Origin: Meiothermus taiwanensis DSM 14542
GTDB lineage: Bacteria > Deinococcota > Deinococci > Deinococcales > Thermaceae
Length of the DNA stretch: 64,000 nucleotides
Assembly (NCBI GenBank): GCA_000482765.1
Contig: AXWR01000016.1
Location: 1-64,000, forward strand
Reading direction: 5' to 3'
Shown: in pieces, positions 18,160-28,086 of the stretch
Layout: every line of letters starts with the position of its first letter
How positions within the stretch are numbered: the stretch's first letter is position 1
Position numbers and translations under genes: made by a program
The notes under the pieces: model-generated
Seen by the model: only the letters and a program-made list of their open reading frames with translations
What the model was told of the DNA's origin: nothing
Database searches by the model: none

Positions 18160-18954
18160 TCATAGTACCACTGACCTATCGCCTTCCTCGGAAATGAGCG
18201 GTTCAGCCTCTTCAGTTTCCCACTCAATGTTGTTTTCCAGCGCTCCCAGGCCCTCGATTTCCATTCGCATCAGGTCACCGGGGTGCACCTGGGAGATGCC
18301 CTTGGGCGTGCCGGTGAGCAGCACGTCGCCCGGCTCCAGGGTCATGAAGCGGCTGATGAACTCGATGATCTCCGGGATGGAAAAAATCATACCCTGGGTG
18401 GTGGCCTCCTGGCGCAGCTCGCCGTTGACGTAGGCCCGCATCCGCAGGTTGTGAGGGTCGGGGATCTCGTCGGCGGTGACGTAGAAGGGCCCCAGCGGGC
18501 CGAAGGTATCCCAGCCCTTGGCCCGGATGGGCGGGCGGAAGGTGTTGCTCACGTAGTCGCGCACCACCAGGTCGTTGGCGATGGTGTAGCCCCCCACGTA
18601 GTCCATGGCGTCCTTGGCCTTGACCCGGCGGGCGTGGCGCCCGATAATCACCGCCAGCTCGCACTCGAAGTGCATGAACCGGGCCCCCCGGGGGTAGATG
18701 ACCGTGCCCTTGTGGGGCAGCAGGCTGGTGTTGGGCTTCCAGAAGAGGGCCGGTTCGCTGGGGCGCCGGAGGCCAAACTCCTCGGCGTGTTCGGCGAAGT
18801 TCAGGGCCAGGGCGATCACCTTGCCGGGCTCAACCGGGAGCAGCCACTGCACCGCATCGGGGTGGTGGGCCTCACCGGCATGATCGAGCAGCATCCCGTC
18901 CTGGAGATACCCTTGCAGGGTGCGGCCTTTGGAGATGAAGCGGGCGAGTTTCAT
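18160..18954 (-). CDS. hpaG: Fumarylacetoacetate-hydrolase-fold isomerase/decarboxylase of the homoprotocatechuate pathway
   Basis: A 264-residue FAH-superfamily protein. Metal-binding acidic residues lie in FECELAVIIG (about residue 97) and NDLVVRDY, and the fold-typical LLTGTPKG segment is near residue 220. In the HPA pathway the enzyme isomerises and decarboxylates 5-oxo-3-ene-tricarboxylate. Enteric HpaG is a fused double domain of about 430 residues, while this is a single-domain form. It lies 10 bp after the dapA-like gene. Its stop overlaps a now orphaned ATG that seems to have been the first start of hpaE. Confidence 0.85.
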   Translation of the reverse strand: MKLARFISKGRTLQGYLQDGMLLDHAGEAHHPDAVQWLLPVEPGKVIALALNFAEHAEEFGLRRPSEPALFWKPNTSLLPHKGTVIYPRGARFMHFECELAVIIGRHARRVKAKDAMDYVGGYTIANDLVVRDYVSNTFRPPIRAKGWDTFGPLGPFYVTADEIPDPHNLRMRAYVNGELRQEATTQGMIFSIPEIIEFISRFMTLEPGDVLLTGTPKGISQVHPGDLMRMEIEGLGALENNIEWETEEAEPLISEEGDRSVVL

Positions 18955-18964
18955 GCCTTAGCCT

Positions 18965-19906
18965 CTACACATACTGCTTACCCGACGGGTCGGGCAGCAC
19001 GGGGGGATGGCTCTCTTTGGCGGGAACCAGGCCATACGACTCGGCCATGCGGCGCAGCCGGGCCTCGATCTCGGGGGTGGTGGGGCCCAGGGGCTCGCGC
19101 CATTCCTTTTCGCACAGGCCCATCCAGGAAAGCACGGTTTTGAGGGGGATGGGGTTGGTATCCCAGAAGACCGCCTCGTTGGCCTCGAGGCCGTAGTAGT
19201 GCAGCTCGAGCGCCTCCTTGAACCGGCCCTCCAGGGTGAGCTGGCACATCTGGGCGGTCTCCCTGGGCAGCCAGTTGGCCGTGGCGGCGATGGTGCCCAC
19301 CGCCCCCACGCACATCATGGGGAAGGTAAGGGCCTCGAGGCCGCAGTACACGCTAAAGTCGCGCCCCACTCTGCGCAGCAGCTCCGAGACGTACTCCACG
19401 TCCTTGGAGGAGTGCTTGAGGCCCACGATGTTCTTGAAGTCCCGCCGCAGGCGGGCCACCGTCTCGACCTTGATCTCGACCCCGGCCCGGCCTGGAATGT
19501 TGTAGAGCACGATGGGCATCTCCGGCACGGCCTGGGCCACCTGGCCGAAAAACCGGTAGAGCCCCTCCTGGTTGGGCTTGATGTAGTAAGGCGTGATGAC
19601 CAGCGCCCCCTGCGCCCCCATCTTGTAGGCGGCCTGGGTGATCTCCAGGGTCTCGTCGAGCCGCAGGGTGCCCGTGCCGGCCAGCAGGGGTACACGCCCC
19701 CGGATAAACCGCAGGGCCAGCTCGATCAGGTACTTGCGCTCTTCTACACTCAGGGTGCCCGGCTCGCCGGTGGTGCCGCCCACGCTCAGGGCGTGGGAGC
19801 CCGCTTCGATCTGCCGTTCGATGAGCCGCTCCAGCGTGGCTTCGTCGATTGCACCGTTCTTGAACGGTGTCACCAGGGGTACGATACTGCCTTTGAACTC
19901 GACCAT
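18965..19906 (-). CDS. DapA-family aldolase/synthase heading the hpa operon
   Basis: A 313-residue TIM-barrel protein of the dihydrodipicolinate synthase/N-acetylneuraminate lyase superfamily. GGTTGEPGTLS near residue 43, the Tyr in VLYNIPGRAGV (about residue 135) and the Schiff-base Lys in IVGLKHSS (about residue 163) are intact. True DapA would be out of place as first gene of an aromatic operon. A pyruvate-releasing aldolase acting on 2,4-dihydroxyhept-2-ene-1,7-dioate (in place of the unrelated HpaI) is the most reasonable inference. The C-terminal extension (HPPVLPDPSGKQYV) is unusual for DapA. It starts 50 bp from the palindrome at 19955-19972. Confidence 0.8.
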   Translation of the reverse strand: MVEFKGSIVPLVTPFKNGAIDEATLERLIERQIEAGSHALSVGGTTGEPGTLSVEERKYLIELALRFIRGRVPLLAGTGTLRLDETLEITQAAYKMGAQGALVITPYYIKPNQEGLYRFFGQVAQAVPEMPIVLYNIPGRAGVEIKVETVARLRRDFKNIVGLKHSSKDVEYVSELLRRVGRDFSVYCGLEALTFPMMCVGAVGTIAATANWLPRETAQMCQLTLEGRFKEALELHYYGLEANEAVFWDTNPIPLKTVLSWMGLCEKEWREPLGPTTPEIEARLRRMAESYGLVPAKESHPPVLPDPSGKQYV

Positions 19907-19954
19907 TGCACTCCTTTGCTATATGTGAGCCAGGCTATAAACAAACGGTTGTGA

Positions 19955-19972
19955 TACTTAATATATTAAGTA
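19955..19972. promoter_or_regulatory. Perfect 18-bp palindrome, candidate MarR-type (HpaR) operator
   Basis: TACTTAATA/TATTAAGTA is an uninterrupted palindrome in the 123-bp space between the divergent hpa operon and its MarR regulator. Its AT-only core stands out from the surrounding high-GC sequence. It would cover the start region of both promoters, the standard autoregulatory layout of MarR-controlled catabolic operons. A TACAAT at 20001-20006 may be the -10 of the regulator gene. Confidence 0.75.
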
Positions 19973-20029
19973 AAACCACGTCCTGCTTTGCAAGCCAGGG
20001 TACAATTGTCCCCATCCGAGGAACCCCCG

Positions 20030-20518
20030 ATGTCTGCATCCACTCCCAAAGACCCCTCCAGCCGGCTACTGCGCGACCTTACCCACTCGCTGCCCATGGC
20101 CCTGCTGCGCACCCGCGAGGCGGTGGTGCAGCGGTTCCGCACCGTCCTCAGCCGGCATGGCCTCACCGAGCAACAGTGGCGTATTTTGCGGGCGCTGGAT
20201 GGGCACGAGGGGCTGGAGATATCCCAGCTGGCCGAACAGTGCCGGATTCTTCTGCCCAGCATGACCGGCATCTTGCGCCGCATGGAACAGCGGGGCCTGG
20301 TGCGCCGCTATGCCAACCAGGCCGATGGCCGCAGTATTCGGGTGCGCCTGACCGAGACCGCGCAGGCCCTGGTGGAAGAGATCAAGCCCGAGGTGGTGGG
20401 GGTCTATGCCGAGATCGAGCGCATCCTGGGTCAGCGCAAGCTCGAGCAGCTCTACGCCCTGCTCGAGGAGCTGGAGGCCGGCTTGCTCGAGGGCGGGCGC
20501 CGCTCCGAGGCTGTCTAG
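20030..20518 (+). CDS. hpaR: MarR-family regulator of the hpa operon
   Basis: A 162-residue winged-helix protein. The segment GLTEQQWRILRALDG starts the DNA-binding domain, ISQLAEQCRILLPSMTGILR is the recognition helix-turn-helix, and NQADGRSIRVRLTE is the wing. That is the HpaR/HpcR pattern. The ATG at 20030 follows GAGG by 7 bases. It is divergent from the hpa operon across a perfect palindrome, so it most likely represses that operon until 4-hydroxyphenylacetate or homoprotocatechuate binds. Its stop overlaps the stop of the convergent acetyltransferase gene. Confidence 0.87.
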   Translation: MSASTPKDPSSRLLRDLTHSLPMALLRTREAVVQRFRTVLSRHGLTEQQWRILRALDGHEGLEISQLAEQCRILLPSMTGILRRMEQRGLVRRYANQADGRSIRVRLTETAQALVEEIKPEVVGVYAEIERILGQRKLEQLYALLEELEAGLLEGGRRSEAV

Positions 20519-21090
20519 GACTGTGAGGAGGAGGCCTCGAGCCGGATTGTTCTACTGTAAGCCTCAAACTCCTCGCGCAGCATCCCGAACAGGTGAATGT
20601 CTTCCTTGATGCCCTGCCGGGTCTCGTGCTGTCGCAAAACCCCTTCGCGCTGGAAACCCAGCTTTTCCAGGAGGGCCAGCATCCGGCTGTTGGAGCTGGG
20701 CACCTCGGCGGTGATGCGCTCCAGGCCCAGCTCGCCAAAGCCGTGCTCGAGCATCTGCAAGCCCGCGGCATACCCCACCCCCTGCCCCCGGTGGCTCTCG
20801 TCGCCGATGGCGATGCGCAAGCGGGCCCGCTTCTCCAGCAAATTAACCTCGCGCAGATCCACGAACCCCACCAGGTAACCCTCGGGCTGCTCTGGGGTGG
20901 TGATCACAATGCCTTTGCGCACCAGGTCGGCTGGGGGGTTATTGAGCAGCCTTACAAACCAGTCCTGCAGCTGCTCGGCGGGCAGCCCCACCGGCCAGCC
21001 GTTGGCTAGGCAGAAGGCCTCATCCTGGCTCCACTCGAGTACGCGGGGCAGGTCGCTCACAGCCAGTGGGCGCAGGCGCACTTCGGTCAT
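20515..21090 (-). CDS. GNAT-family N-acetyltransferase (RimJ-like)
   Basis: A 191-residue GNAT enzyme. RLRPLAVSDLPRVLEW opens the fold, the acetyl-CoA loop is HRGQGVGYAAGLQMLEHGF and the late strand is NSRMLALLEKLGFQREGVLR. This is the RimJ/RimL-SpeG type, which acetylates protein N-termini or polyamines; the substrate cannot be told from sequence. I chose ATG 21090 with an AAGG about 10 bases upstream. It converges with hpaR with a 4-bp overlap of the two stops and shows no link to the aromatic genes. Confidence 0.82.
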   Translation of the reverse strand: MTEVRLRPLAVSDLPRVLEWSQDEAFCLANGWPVGLPAEQLQDWFVRLLNNPPADLVRKGIVITTPEQPEGYLVGFVDLREVNLLEKRARLRIAIGDESHRGQGVGYAAGLQMLEHGFGELGLERITAEVPSSNSRMLALLEKLGFQREGVLRQHETRQGIKEDIHLFGMLREEFEAYSRTIRLEASSSQS

Positions 21091-21255
21091 ACCTGTTACC
21101 TTAACACCTCTCCCGGCCAGTGCAGGGTGAAGTTCAACAACATTCACCCCGGTTCGCCGGGTTTAATGCTCAGGTTACGCAGATTGCCGGCTAAATGAAA
21201 CACTGGTTGCAGGGGCTTTGACCCAGGGCCCGCACCGCGCTAGGCTTGAAGGGTT

Positions 21256-23388
21256 GTGTCGCGACCTCGAGTACTGCTACGCCTGCACCAGGCTGAGAAA
21301 GCCTATGGCGAGCGGGTTTTGTTTAGTCAAGCCGATTTCTGGCTCGAGGCCGGGGAGCGGGCGGCGCTGATGGGGCCCAACGGGGCGGGCAAAAGCACCC
21401 TGTTTCAGGTGCTTTGCGGGGAAAAGTCCCTCGACCAGGGCCGCCTGCTGCGCCCGTCCGGTGTGCGGGTCTTCTATCTGCCGCAGGATTTCCGCCCGAC
21501 CGGGGGCACCGTCTACGGGCTGGCCTATGCCGTCACCCCATTGCACCGGGCGGAACTCGAGCTGCGTAACACCCCCCCCGAAAACGCGGGCGAGGTGTGG
21601 TCGCGCATCCGCGAGCTGTCGTTTTGGAAAGGCCAGGTGGCCCGCACCCTGGCCGGCTTTGGTCTGGGTGCGCTGTGGGAGCAGCCCGCCGAAACGCTCT
21701 CGGGGGGCGAGGGGGTGCGGTTGGGCCTGGCGATGGCCTTTCTCTCCGGGGCCGAGGTGCTGCTTCTGGACGAGCCCACCACCCACCTGGATCTGCGCAT
21801 GCGCCTGCGGCTGGAAGAGCTGCTGCTGGCCTACCCTGGGGCCGTGGGGCTGATCTCCCACGACCGCGCGCTGGTGCGCCGGGTGGCTACCACGGTCTAT
21901 CACCTGGAGGCCGGTCGGCTGTTTCGCGTGCCGGGCGGCTACGAAACCTACTTGCAAGAGCGCGAGCGCATCCGCCGCACCCTGGAAAAAGCCCGCCTGG
22001 AAGCGCTCAAGGAGCGGGAGCGGCTGCTGCAGGCCCTGCCCGACCGCAGGCGGCCCGGCCTGGATCGCCGCAAGAGCGAGAAGGCCCTGCTGCAAACCCG
22101 GGCCGAGCGCATCCAGGTACCCGACCCGCCCCCTCCCGAGCGCCGCTGGAGCCTGGAGATGGCCGCCGAGGGAACGCCCAGGCTGGTGCTCGAGGCCAAA
22201 GACCTGGAAAAGTCCTACCCAGCTGACGCCGCGCAGATGGCGCGGAAGGTCATCCGCCAGGCCACCCTGCGCATCTTCCGGGGCGACCGCATTGCCCTTC
22301 TGGGCCCCAACGGGGCGGGCAAGACCACCCTGCTGCGCCTGCTCTTATCGCGGGAACTGCCCGACGCCGGCGAGCGTACCCTGGGCTACGGGGTGAGCAC
22401 GGCCTACCTCGACCAGCACTACCACGGCCTCGAGCCCGACCGGCCCCTCTTCGCCCAGTTCGCCGCCCGCTTTGGTGAAGCCCGCGCAGCGGCCCTGCTG
22501 GGCCGGATGGGCTTCAGGCCCCCCCACTGGGACGATCCCCCTCGCCGCTTTTCCGGGGGTGAGCGGGCCCGGGCCGGCCTGGCCTTGCTGGGGGCCTTGC
22601 GGGCCGGCCTCTTGGTGATGGACGAGCCCACCAACCACCTCGAACTCGAGCTTCTGGAGGCCCTCGAGCGGGCTTTGGCCGAGTACCCCGGCACCCTGTT
22701 GTTCGTCTCCCACGACCGGGAGCTGGTCAAAAAGGTGGCCACCCGTTTCTGGGGCCTGGAGGATGGGGTGCTGGTGGAGTACCCCACCTACGCCGAGGCC
22801 GAGGCCGCCCTGCTGGGCAAACCGGCCTTGCGGCTCCACCCCTACGGCGAGGAGGCCCTGGAAGAAGAGCCCTCCGAAGATGCGCAGGATCTCGAGGCCC
22901 TTCGCATGGCCCTGCTCGAGCGCCTGTACGAACCCCACCTGACCGACCGCGCCCGCCTGCGGCTGCGCGCCGACCTGCTGGCGCTGGAAGAGGCGCTGTA
23001 CCGGCAGTATGCCCATGAGTTTTTCCGGCCCCACCCCTACCGCCACCGGGTGCGGCAGGAAGGCCTGGAGGTGTTTGCTGATGAGGAGCTGGGCCTCTGG
23101 CAGTTCTGGAGCCGCGAAGAGACGTGCTGGGGGCAGCTCGCCAATGGGGTGCTGGTGCTGCAAGACCCACCCAGCCCCCGGCTCTTGCGGGCGGTTTTGC
23201 GGGTGGCCTTTGAGCTCGAGGGTGTCCAGGTGGTGCGCGTGGGCCGGCAAAGCTACGGCCGTAGCAGCTACCTCGAGCAGTTCGCAGGGTTCGGGGAGGC
23301 GGCTCCCGACCAACCGCCCTCGGCCGGTACCCGGCGCTCGCCTCCTCGCAAGCGGCGCCATGCCAGCCAGTCCGCGCCCAAGCCCTGA
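21256..23388 (+). CDS. ABC-F family ATPase with duplicated ABC domains
   Basis: A 710-residue soluble protein without membrane segments. It has two ABC domains: Walker A GPNGAGKST near residues 38-46 and again near 352-360, signatures LSGGEGVRLG and FSGGERARAG, and two LLLDEPTTHLDL/VMDEPTNHLELE Walker B motifs. Between them lies the charged helical ABC-F linker (about residues 230-280). The C-terminal 150 residues are longer than in EttA/Uup and end in a basic tail. ABC-F proteins act on ribosomes, some giving antibiotic resistance. The start is GTG at 21256. The exact ABC-F subgroup is not clear to me. Confidence 0.87.
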   Translation: MSRPRVLLRLHQAEKAYGERVLFSQADFWLEAGERAALMGPNGAGKSTLFQVLCGEKSLDQGRLLRPSGVRVFYLPQDFRPTGGTVYGLAYAVTPLHRAELELRNTPPENAGEVWSRIRELSFWKGQVARTLAGFGLGALWEQPAETLSGGEGVRLGLAMAFLSGAEVLLLDEPTTHLDLRMRLRLEELLLAYPGAVGLISHDRALVRRVATTVYHLEAGRLFRVPGGYETYLQERERIRRTLEKARLEALKERERLLQALPDRRRPGLDRRKSEKALLQTRAERIQVPDPPPPERRWSLEMAAEGTPRLVLEAKDLEKSYPADAAQMARKVIRQATLRIFRGDRIALLGPNGAGKTTLLRLLLSRELPDAGERTLGYGVSTAYLDQHYHGLEPDRPLFAQFAARFGEARAAALLGRMGFRPPHWDDPPRRFSGGERARAGLALLGALRAGLLVMDEPTNHLELELLEALERALAEYPGTLLFVSHDRELVKKVATRFWGLEDGVLVEYPTYAEAEAALLGKPALRLHPYGEEALEEEPSEDAQDLEALRMALLERLYEPHLTDRARLRLRADLLALEEALYRQYAHEFFRPHPYRHRVRQEGLEVFADEELGLWQFWSREETCWGQLANGVLVLQDPPSPRLLRAVLRVAFELEGVQVVRVGRQSYGRSSYLEQFAGFGEAAPDQPPSAGTRRSPPRKRRHASQSAPKP

Positions 23389-23393
23389 TTTGT

Positions 23394-23831
23394 CTACCCC
23401 TGCGCCTCGCGCACCTGGCGCTTGATGCGGGCCAGTACGGCCTGCAAGCCCCTGAGCCGCAGGGGGGTGATGATTTCTTCCAGTTTGGCGAGGGTATAGA
23501 AGTCTTCCGGTACGCCCAGCACCGCCTCGGGTGTCTCGCCTTCCAGCCCCTCGGCCAGCAGCCCAGCAAAGGCCCGCACGGTGGGGGCCTCCTTGGGAGC
23601 GTCGAAAAACAGGCGCACCTGGTTATTCTCGAGCTCGGCGTGCACGAAAAAGGGCGTGGTGCATTCGTGTACCTGCTCGAGCTTGCCCTGCATGCCCTCG
23701 GGTAAAGGGGGCATCTTCTTGGCAAACTCCAGCAGCATCTCGGTCTTGATGACCTTCGGTGCGCTTCCGAGGGTTTTCACCACGCTTTGCAGTTTGGGGG
23801 GTAGCTGGGCCAGGCGTTCTTCAGCGGTCAT
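23394..23831 (-). CDS. sufE: SufE-like cysteine desulfurase accessory protein
   Basis: A 145-residue SufE-fold protein. The sulfur-accepting Cys sits in QVHECTTPFFVHAEL (about residue 57), where E. coli SufE has GCQS. The following strand RLFFDAPKEAPTVRAFAGLL and the end ITPLRLRGLQAVLARIKR match the family. It would take persulfide from SufS and pass it to Fe-S cluster assembly. No other suf gene is nearby, and the gene converges on the ABC-F gene. It is separated from the next minus-strand gene by 59 bp. Confidence 0.85.
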   Translation of the reverse strand: MTAEERLAQLPPKLQSVVKTLGSAPKVIKTEMLLEFAKKMPPLPEGMQGKLEQVHECTTPFFVHAELENNQVRLFFDAPKEAPTVRAFAGLLAEGLEGETPEAVLGVPEDFYTLAKLEEIITPLRLRGLQAVLARIKRQVREAQG

Positions 23832-23890
23832 AAGTATCAGGGTAACGGCGGGGGAATGGGGGGTCTAGGGCTTTGCGCACCATGCAGGGT

Positions 23891-24154
23891 TCATGCACCC
23901 TGCTGTACCAACCTGAACAGATCCCGGCCCAGGTCGGCGTAGTTGCGCACGGGCCCGGCCTGGTTGCCGTAGGTCAGATACAGCACGCGGTGGATGGCCT
24001 GGGCGGCTTCTTCGGCGCTCTGAACCGCGGTTAGCTTTTCCACGATTTCGGCCACAACCGGGCCGTAGAGCTGCTCCGGGGGGGCCAGCTCACCCAGGCC
24101 CAGCGGGTCGTAGATTTGCAGATAGGTTTGCACCTGTGCGGCCAGGTCTTGCAT
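23891..24154 (-). CDS. Small hypothetical protein
   Basis: An 87-residue, mostly helical acidic protein with no motif I recognise. It has no signal peptide and no membrane segment. The repeated Ala/Glu helix (EIVEKLTAVQSAEEAAQAIH) and the DLGRDLFRLVQQG end suggest a small soluble helical bundle. It lies between the lipoprotein gene (39 bp upstream on the same strand) and sufE. Codon use is like its neighbours, which supports a real gene. Confidence 0.6.
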   Translation of the reverse strand: MQDLAAQVQTYLQIYDPLGLGELAPPEQLYGPVVAEIVEKLTAVQSAEEAAQAIHRVLYLTYGNQAGPVRNYADLGRDLFRLVQQGA

Positions 24155-24193
24155 ACCAACAGCATACCGGGTGAACTGCGGGGTTCTTGCAGT

Positions 24194-24871
24194 TTACGGC
24201 GCTGGACTCACGGTAAAGTTGGCGCTCTCACCCAGCGACATATTGAACTGGCCTGTAACCAGGGGCGGGTCGTTGGCGATGTTGCTGCTGGCGGCGTACA
24301 CCTCCACCGCGTACGAGTCGCTGGTGTTGAGGTTCAGGCTGCTGAAGGTGGTGCTGAGCGAGGTGACCCGTGCGCTGGCAACCACGCCACCGGTGGTGCG
24401 GTTGACCAGCCGTACCAGGAAGGCACCTGCGCCGGGTACCTGGTTCCAGGAAGCCGTAACCGAACGGGTGGTGGGGTTGCTCCCGATGCTGACGGTGGGC
24501 CGGGCCAGGGTGCTGCTGGCGTCTACCTGCACCGAGACCTGTTCGGTCTGTCCGTCTATGAGCGCCGAGAAGGTATAGGTGCCGCTGCTCAGGGTGGGGC
24601 CAGCATTCCAGCCCACCTGCCACCACACCCCCGAGGGGGTGCGGGAGGTGGCGTTCTGCAGGGCGATGCTCTCGCTGTACCCGCCTGGCCCGCTGACATT
24701 TACCGTAATGCTGTTGGGCTGCTGCTGGGGGCGCAGCACCAGCACGTACGACCGCCCGGCGGTGCTGGCGTTGTAGGTTCCGATAGAGGCCTGAAGTTTG
24801 GCTTGGGGCGGGCTCGAGCACCCACCCAAGAGACCCAAGATTGCAATTCCGGCGAGCAGGTAGTGTTTCAC
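24194..24871 (-). CDS. Secreted lipoprotein with a fibronectin-like C-terminal domain
   Basis: A 225-residue protein. Its first 18 residues end in the lipobox LLGGC, so the mature protein is lipidated at Cys18. The N-terminal half is rich in Ser, Thr and Gly. Residues about 120-225 show the strand pattern of a fibronectin type III or Ig-like domain (TVSIGSNPTTRSVTASWNQV, then AFLVRLVNRTTG). The start is GTG at 24871 after GAGGTGAT. A promoter with TTGGAC (24920-24915) and TTTAGT (24897-24892), 17 bp apart, may drive it. Function unknown; cell-surface display is likely. Confidence 0.7.
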   Translation of the reverse strand: MKHYLLAGIAILGLLGGCSSPPQAKLQASIGTYNASTAGRSYVLVLRPQQQPNSITVNVSGPGGYSESIALQNATSRTPSGVWWQVGWNAGPTLSSGTYTFSALIDGQTEQVSVQVDASSTLARPTVSIGSNPTTRSVTASWNQVPGAGAFLVRLVNRTTGGVVASARVTSLSTTFSSLNLNTSDSYAVEVYAASSNIANDPPLVTGQFNMSLGESANFTVSPAP

Positions 24872-25176
24872 TCATCACCTCGAGCCCGTAGACTAAAACA
24901 AGAATGTGAGAGCTGTCCAACAAAGCGCTCATCTCAGCGTTCAGATTTGGATAGCGGTCTTGCCCGGCTTCGGCAGGCTGCACTTAAGTAGACGATGAAG
25001 CGCCAGGGCACTTGCTTGTGTTGATGCTGCTTGGCATTATCTGCTGCGCGGTCGGCCTCGAGGCGGTTTATTCCGCGGGCGATGGGCTGCACCTAAACTC
25101 GAGGCATTTCGCTAGGCTCAACGAAGAAAGCGCATCCCTTGGGTCGGGTTGGTTCGGCGGCCCCTGGGCTCCGACT
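24872..25176. other. Intergenic region between sigA 3' end and a lipoprotein gene
   Basis: 305 bases. The left end holds a possible promoter for the lipoprotein gene (24892-24920). The rest has no convincing gene. A plus-strand frame from a TTG at 25012 begins with a hydrophobic stretch but then runs antisense into sigA and has no ribosome-binding site. I see no clear terminator with a T-run for sigA. Confidence 0.5.
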
Positions 25177-26967
<1,791 letters not shown>

Positions 26968-26994
26968 CTCCCGTCGGGGCCCTGGGCCATCCGG

Positions 26995-28086
26995 TTACTT
27001 ATAGGCCACCAGCACCTTGTGACTGTCTACTGCCAGGGTGCGCACGGTGGAAAAACGCGCCTCCAGCAGGGGCTCATAAGGAAGAAAGCGGTTGGCCACA
27101 AGATAAAATTTCCCGCCCCTCTCTAGGCGGGCGTGGGCGGCTTCGATAAATGCGATGGCGGTTTCTAACACGACAAGCCCCCCCACGTGGAACGGGGGGT
27201 TGGTAATGATGGTAGTAAAGGTTTGATCTGCTGTCAAGGCCTCGTCCACATCGGAGTGCAGCACGGTGGCCGCCTCGCCCAGGTTCTTCTGGGCGCACAG
27301 CACGCTAACCCAGTCGTCTTCCAGCAGGGTGAGGCTCTGGGCCCGGCCCAGCAATGGACGGCTCAGTGCGCCATAACCCCCGCCGATGTCCAGCACATGA
27401 CCCAGGTCGTGGGGCAGCTCGCGCAGCAGCATGGCGCTGCCCGCATCCACCTGGCCCCCTGAAAAAACGCCGGGCAGGTAAGAAAACGATAGGGGCTCGC
27501 CCATAAACGCCCAGTCGAAAGATTGCCAGACCTCGGGCAGGCGGGGTGTGGGCTTTTCTTTTTCCAGCACGGCAACGCGCCAGGCCCCTTCGCGCCGCAC
27601 CAACAGGCCGTAGCCTATCCAGGCCTGGGCCTGCTTGAAGTAGTGTGCAAAACCTTTATCTTTGCTGCCTGCAATCCACAGGCGGCCTCCAGTGCGCAGG
27701 GCTCGAGCGGCCCCCAGCAGCGCTAGCTCCACGTAGCGTGTGCCCCGGTGGGCCGGCAGCACCAGGGCTACGAGATCGGCTGAGTCGGGCTCGGTGGCCC
27801 AGGGCAGGCCCCGGGTTACCCACACCGATGGGCCAAAACTGGCTTCTAAGCAACGCAGGGCCGCCCTCGAGGTCTCGATGGCCTGCACGCGCAGGCCCTG
27901 CTGTCGCAGGGCATGGGTGACCAGCCCGATGCCGGGGTTGAGATCGAGGGCGGCCTGGCCGTGGGGTTCAAGAACTTCAGCCAGGAGCTTATAGGCAGGA
28001 TCGCTTCCACGGGCGCCCGGCTTGGTGTAGAGGAAGCCTCCTGGCACAGGGGTTTTACGCAGGGTGTGGTAAGTCTCGAGGTTCAT
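26995..28086 (-). CDS. rsmC: 16S rRNA (guanine-N2) methyltransferase, RsmC type
   Basis: A 363-residue protein made of two methyltransferase-like halves, as in RsmC. The N-terminal half is degenerate (LDLNPGIGLVTHAL). The C-terminal half is active, with the SAM motif VLDIGGGYGAL (about residue 233) and the catalytic NPPFHVG. The Thermus thermophilus homologue methylates G1207 of 16S rRNA and is of similar length. The start overlaps the tsaB stop by 4 bp, and the stop lies 27 bp before the longest sigA start, so the three genes form an operon. Confidence 0.88.
   Translation of the reverse strand: MNLETYHTLRKTPVPGGFLYTKPGARGSDPAYKLLAEVLEPHGQAALDLNPGIGLVTHALRQQGLRVQAIETSRAALRCLEASFGPSVWVTRGLPWATEPDSADLVALVLPAHRGTRYVELALLGAARALRTGGRLWIAGSKDKGFAHYFKQAQAWIGYGLLVRREGAWRVAVLEKEKPTPRLPEVWQSFDWAFMGEPLSFSYLPGVFSGGQVDAGSAMLLRELPHDLGHVLDIGGGYGALSRPLLGRAQSLTLLEDDWVSVLCAQKNLGEAATVLHSDVDEALTADQTFTTIITNPPFHVGGLVVLETAIAFIEAAHARLERGGKFYLVANRFLPYEPLLEARFSTVRTLAVDSHKVLVAYK

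Noticed and set aside
17438-18163. Minus-strand frame starting MRISEKTQA and running antisense through the TA genes
   Set aside because: The start is probably the old hpaE start, but the rest is antisense sequence of the toxin and antitoxin and is unlikely to make a working protein.
18965-19906. Lysine-biosynthesis DapA
   Set aside because: The family fits, but it heads the hpa operon under the HpaR palindrome, so a catabolic aldolase is more likely; not excluded.
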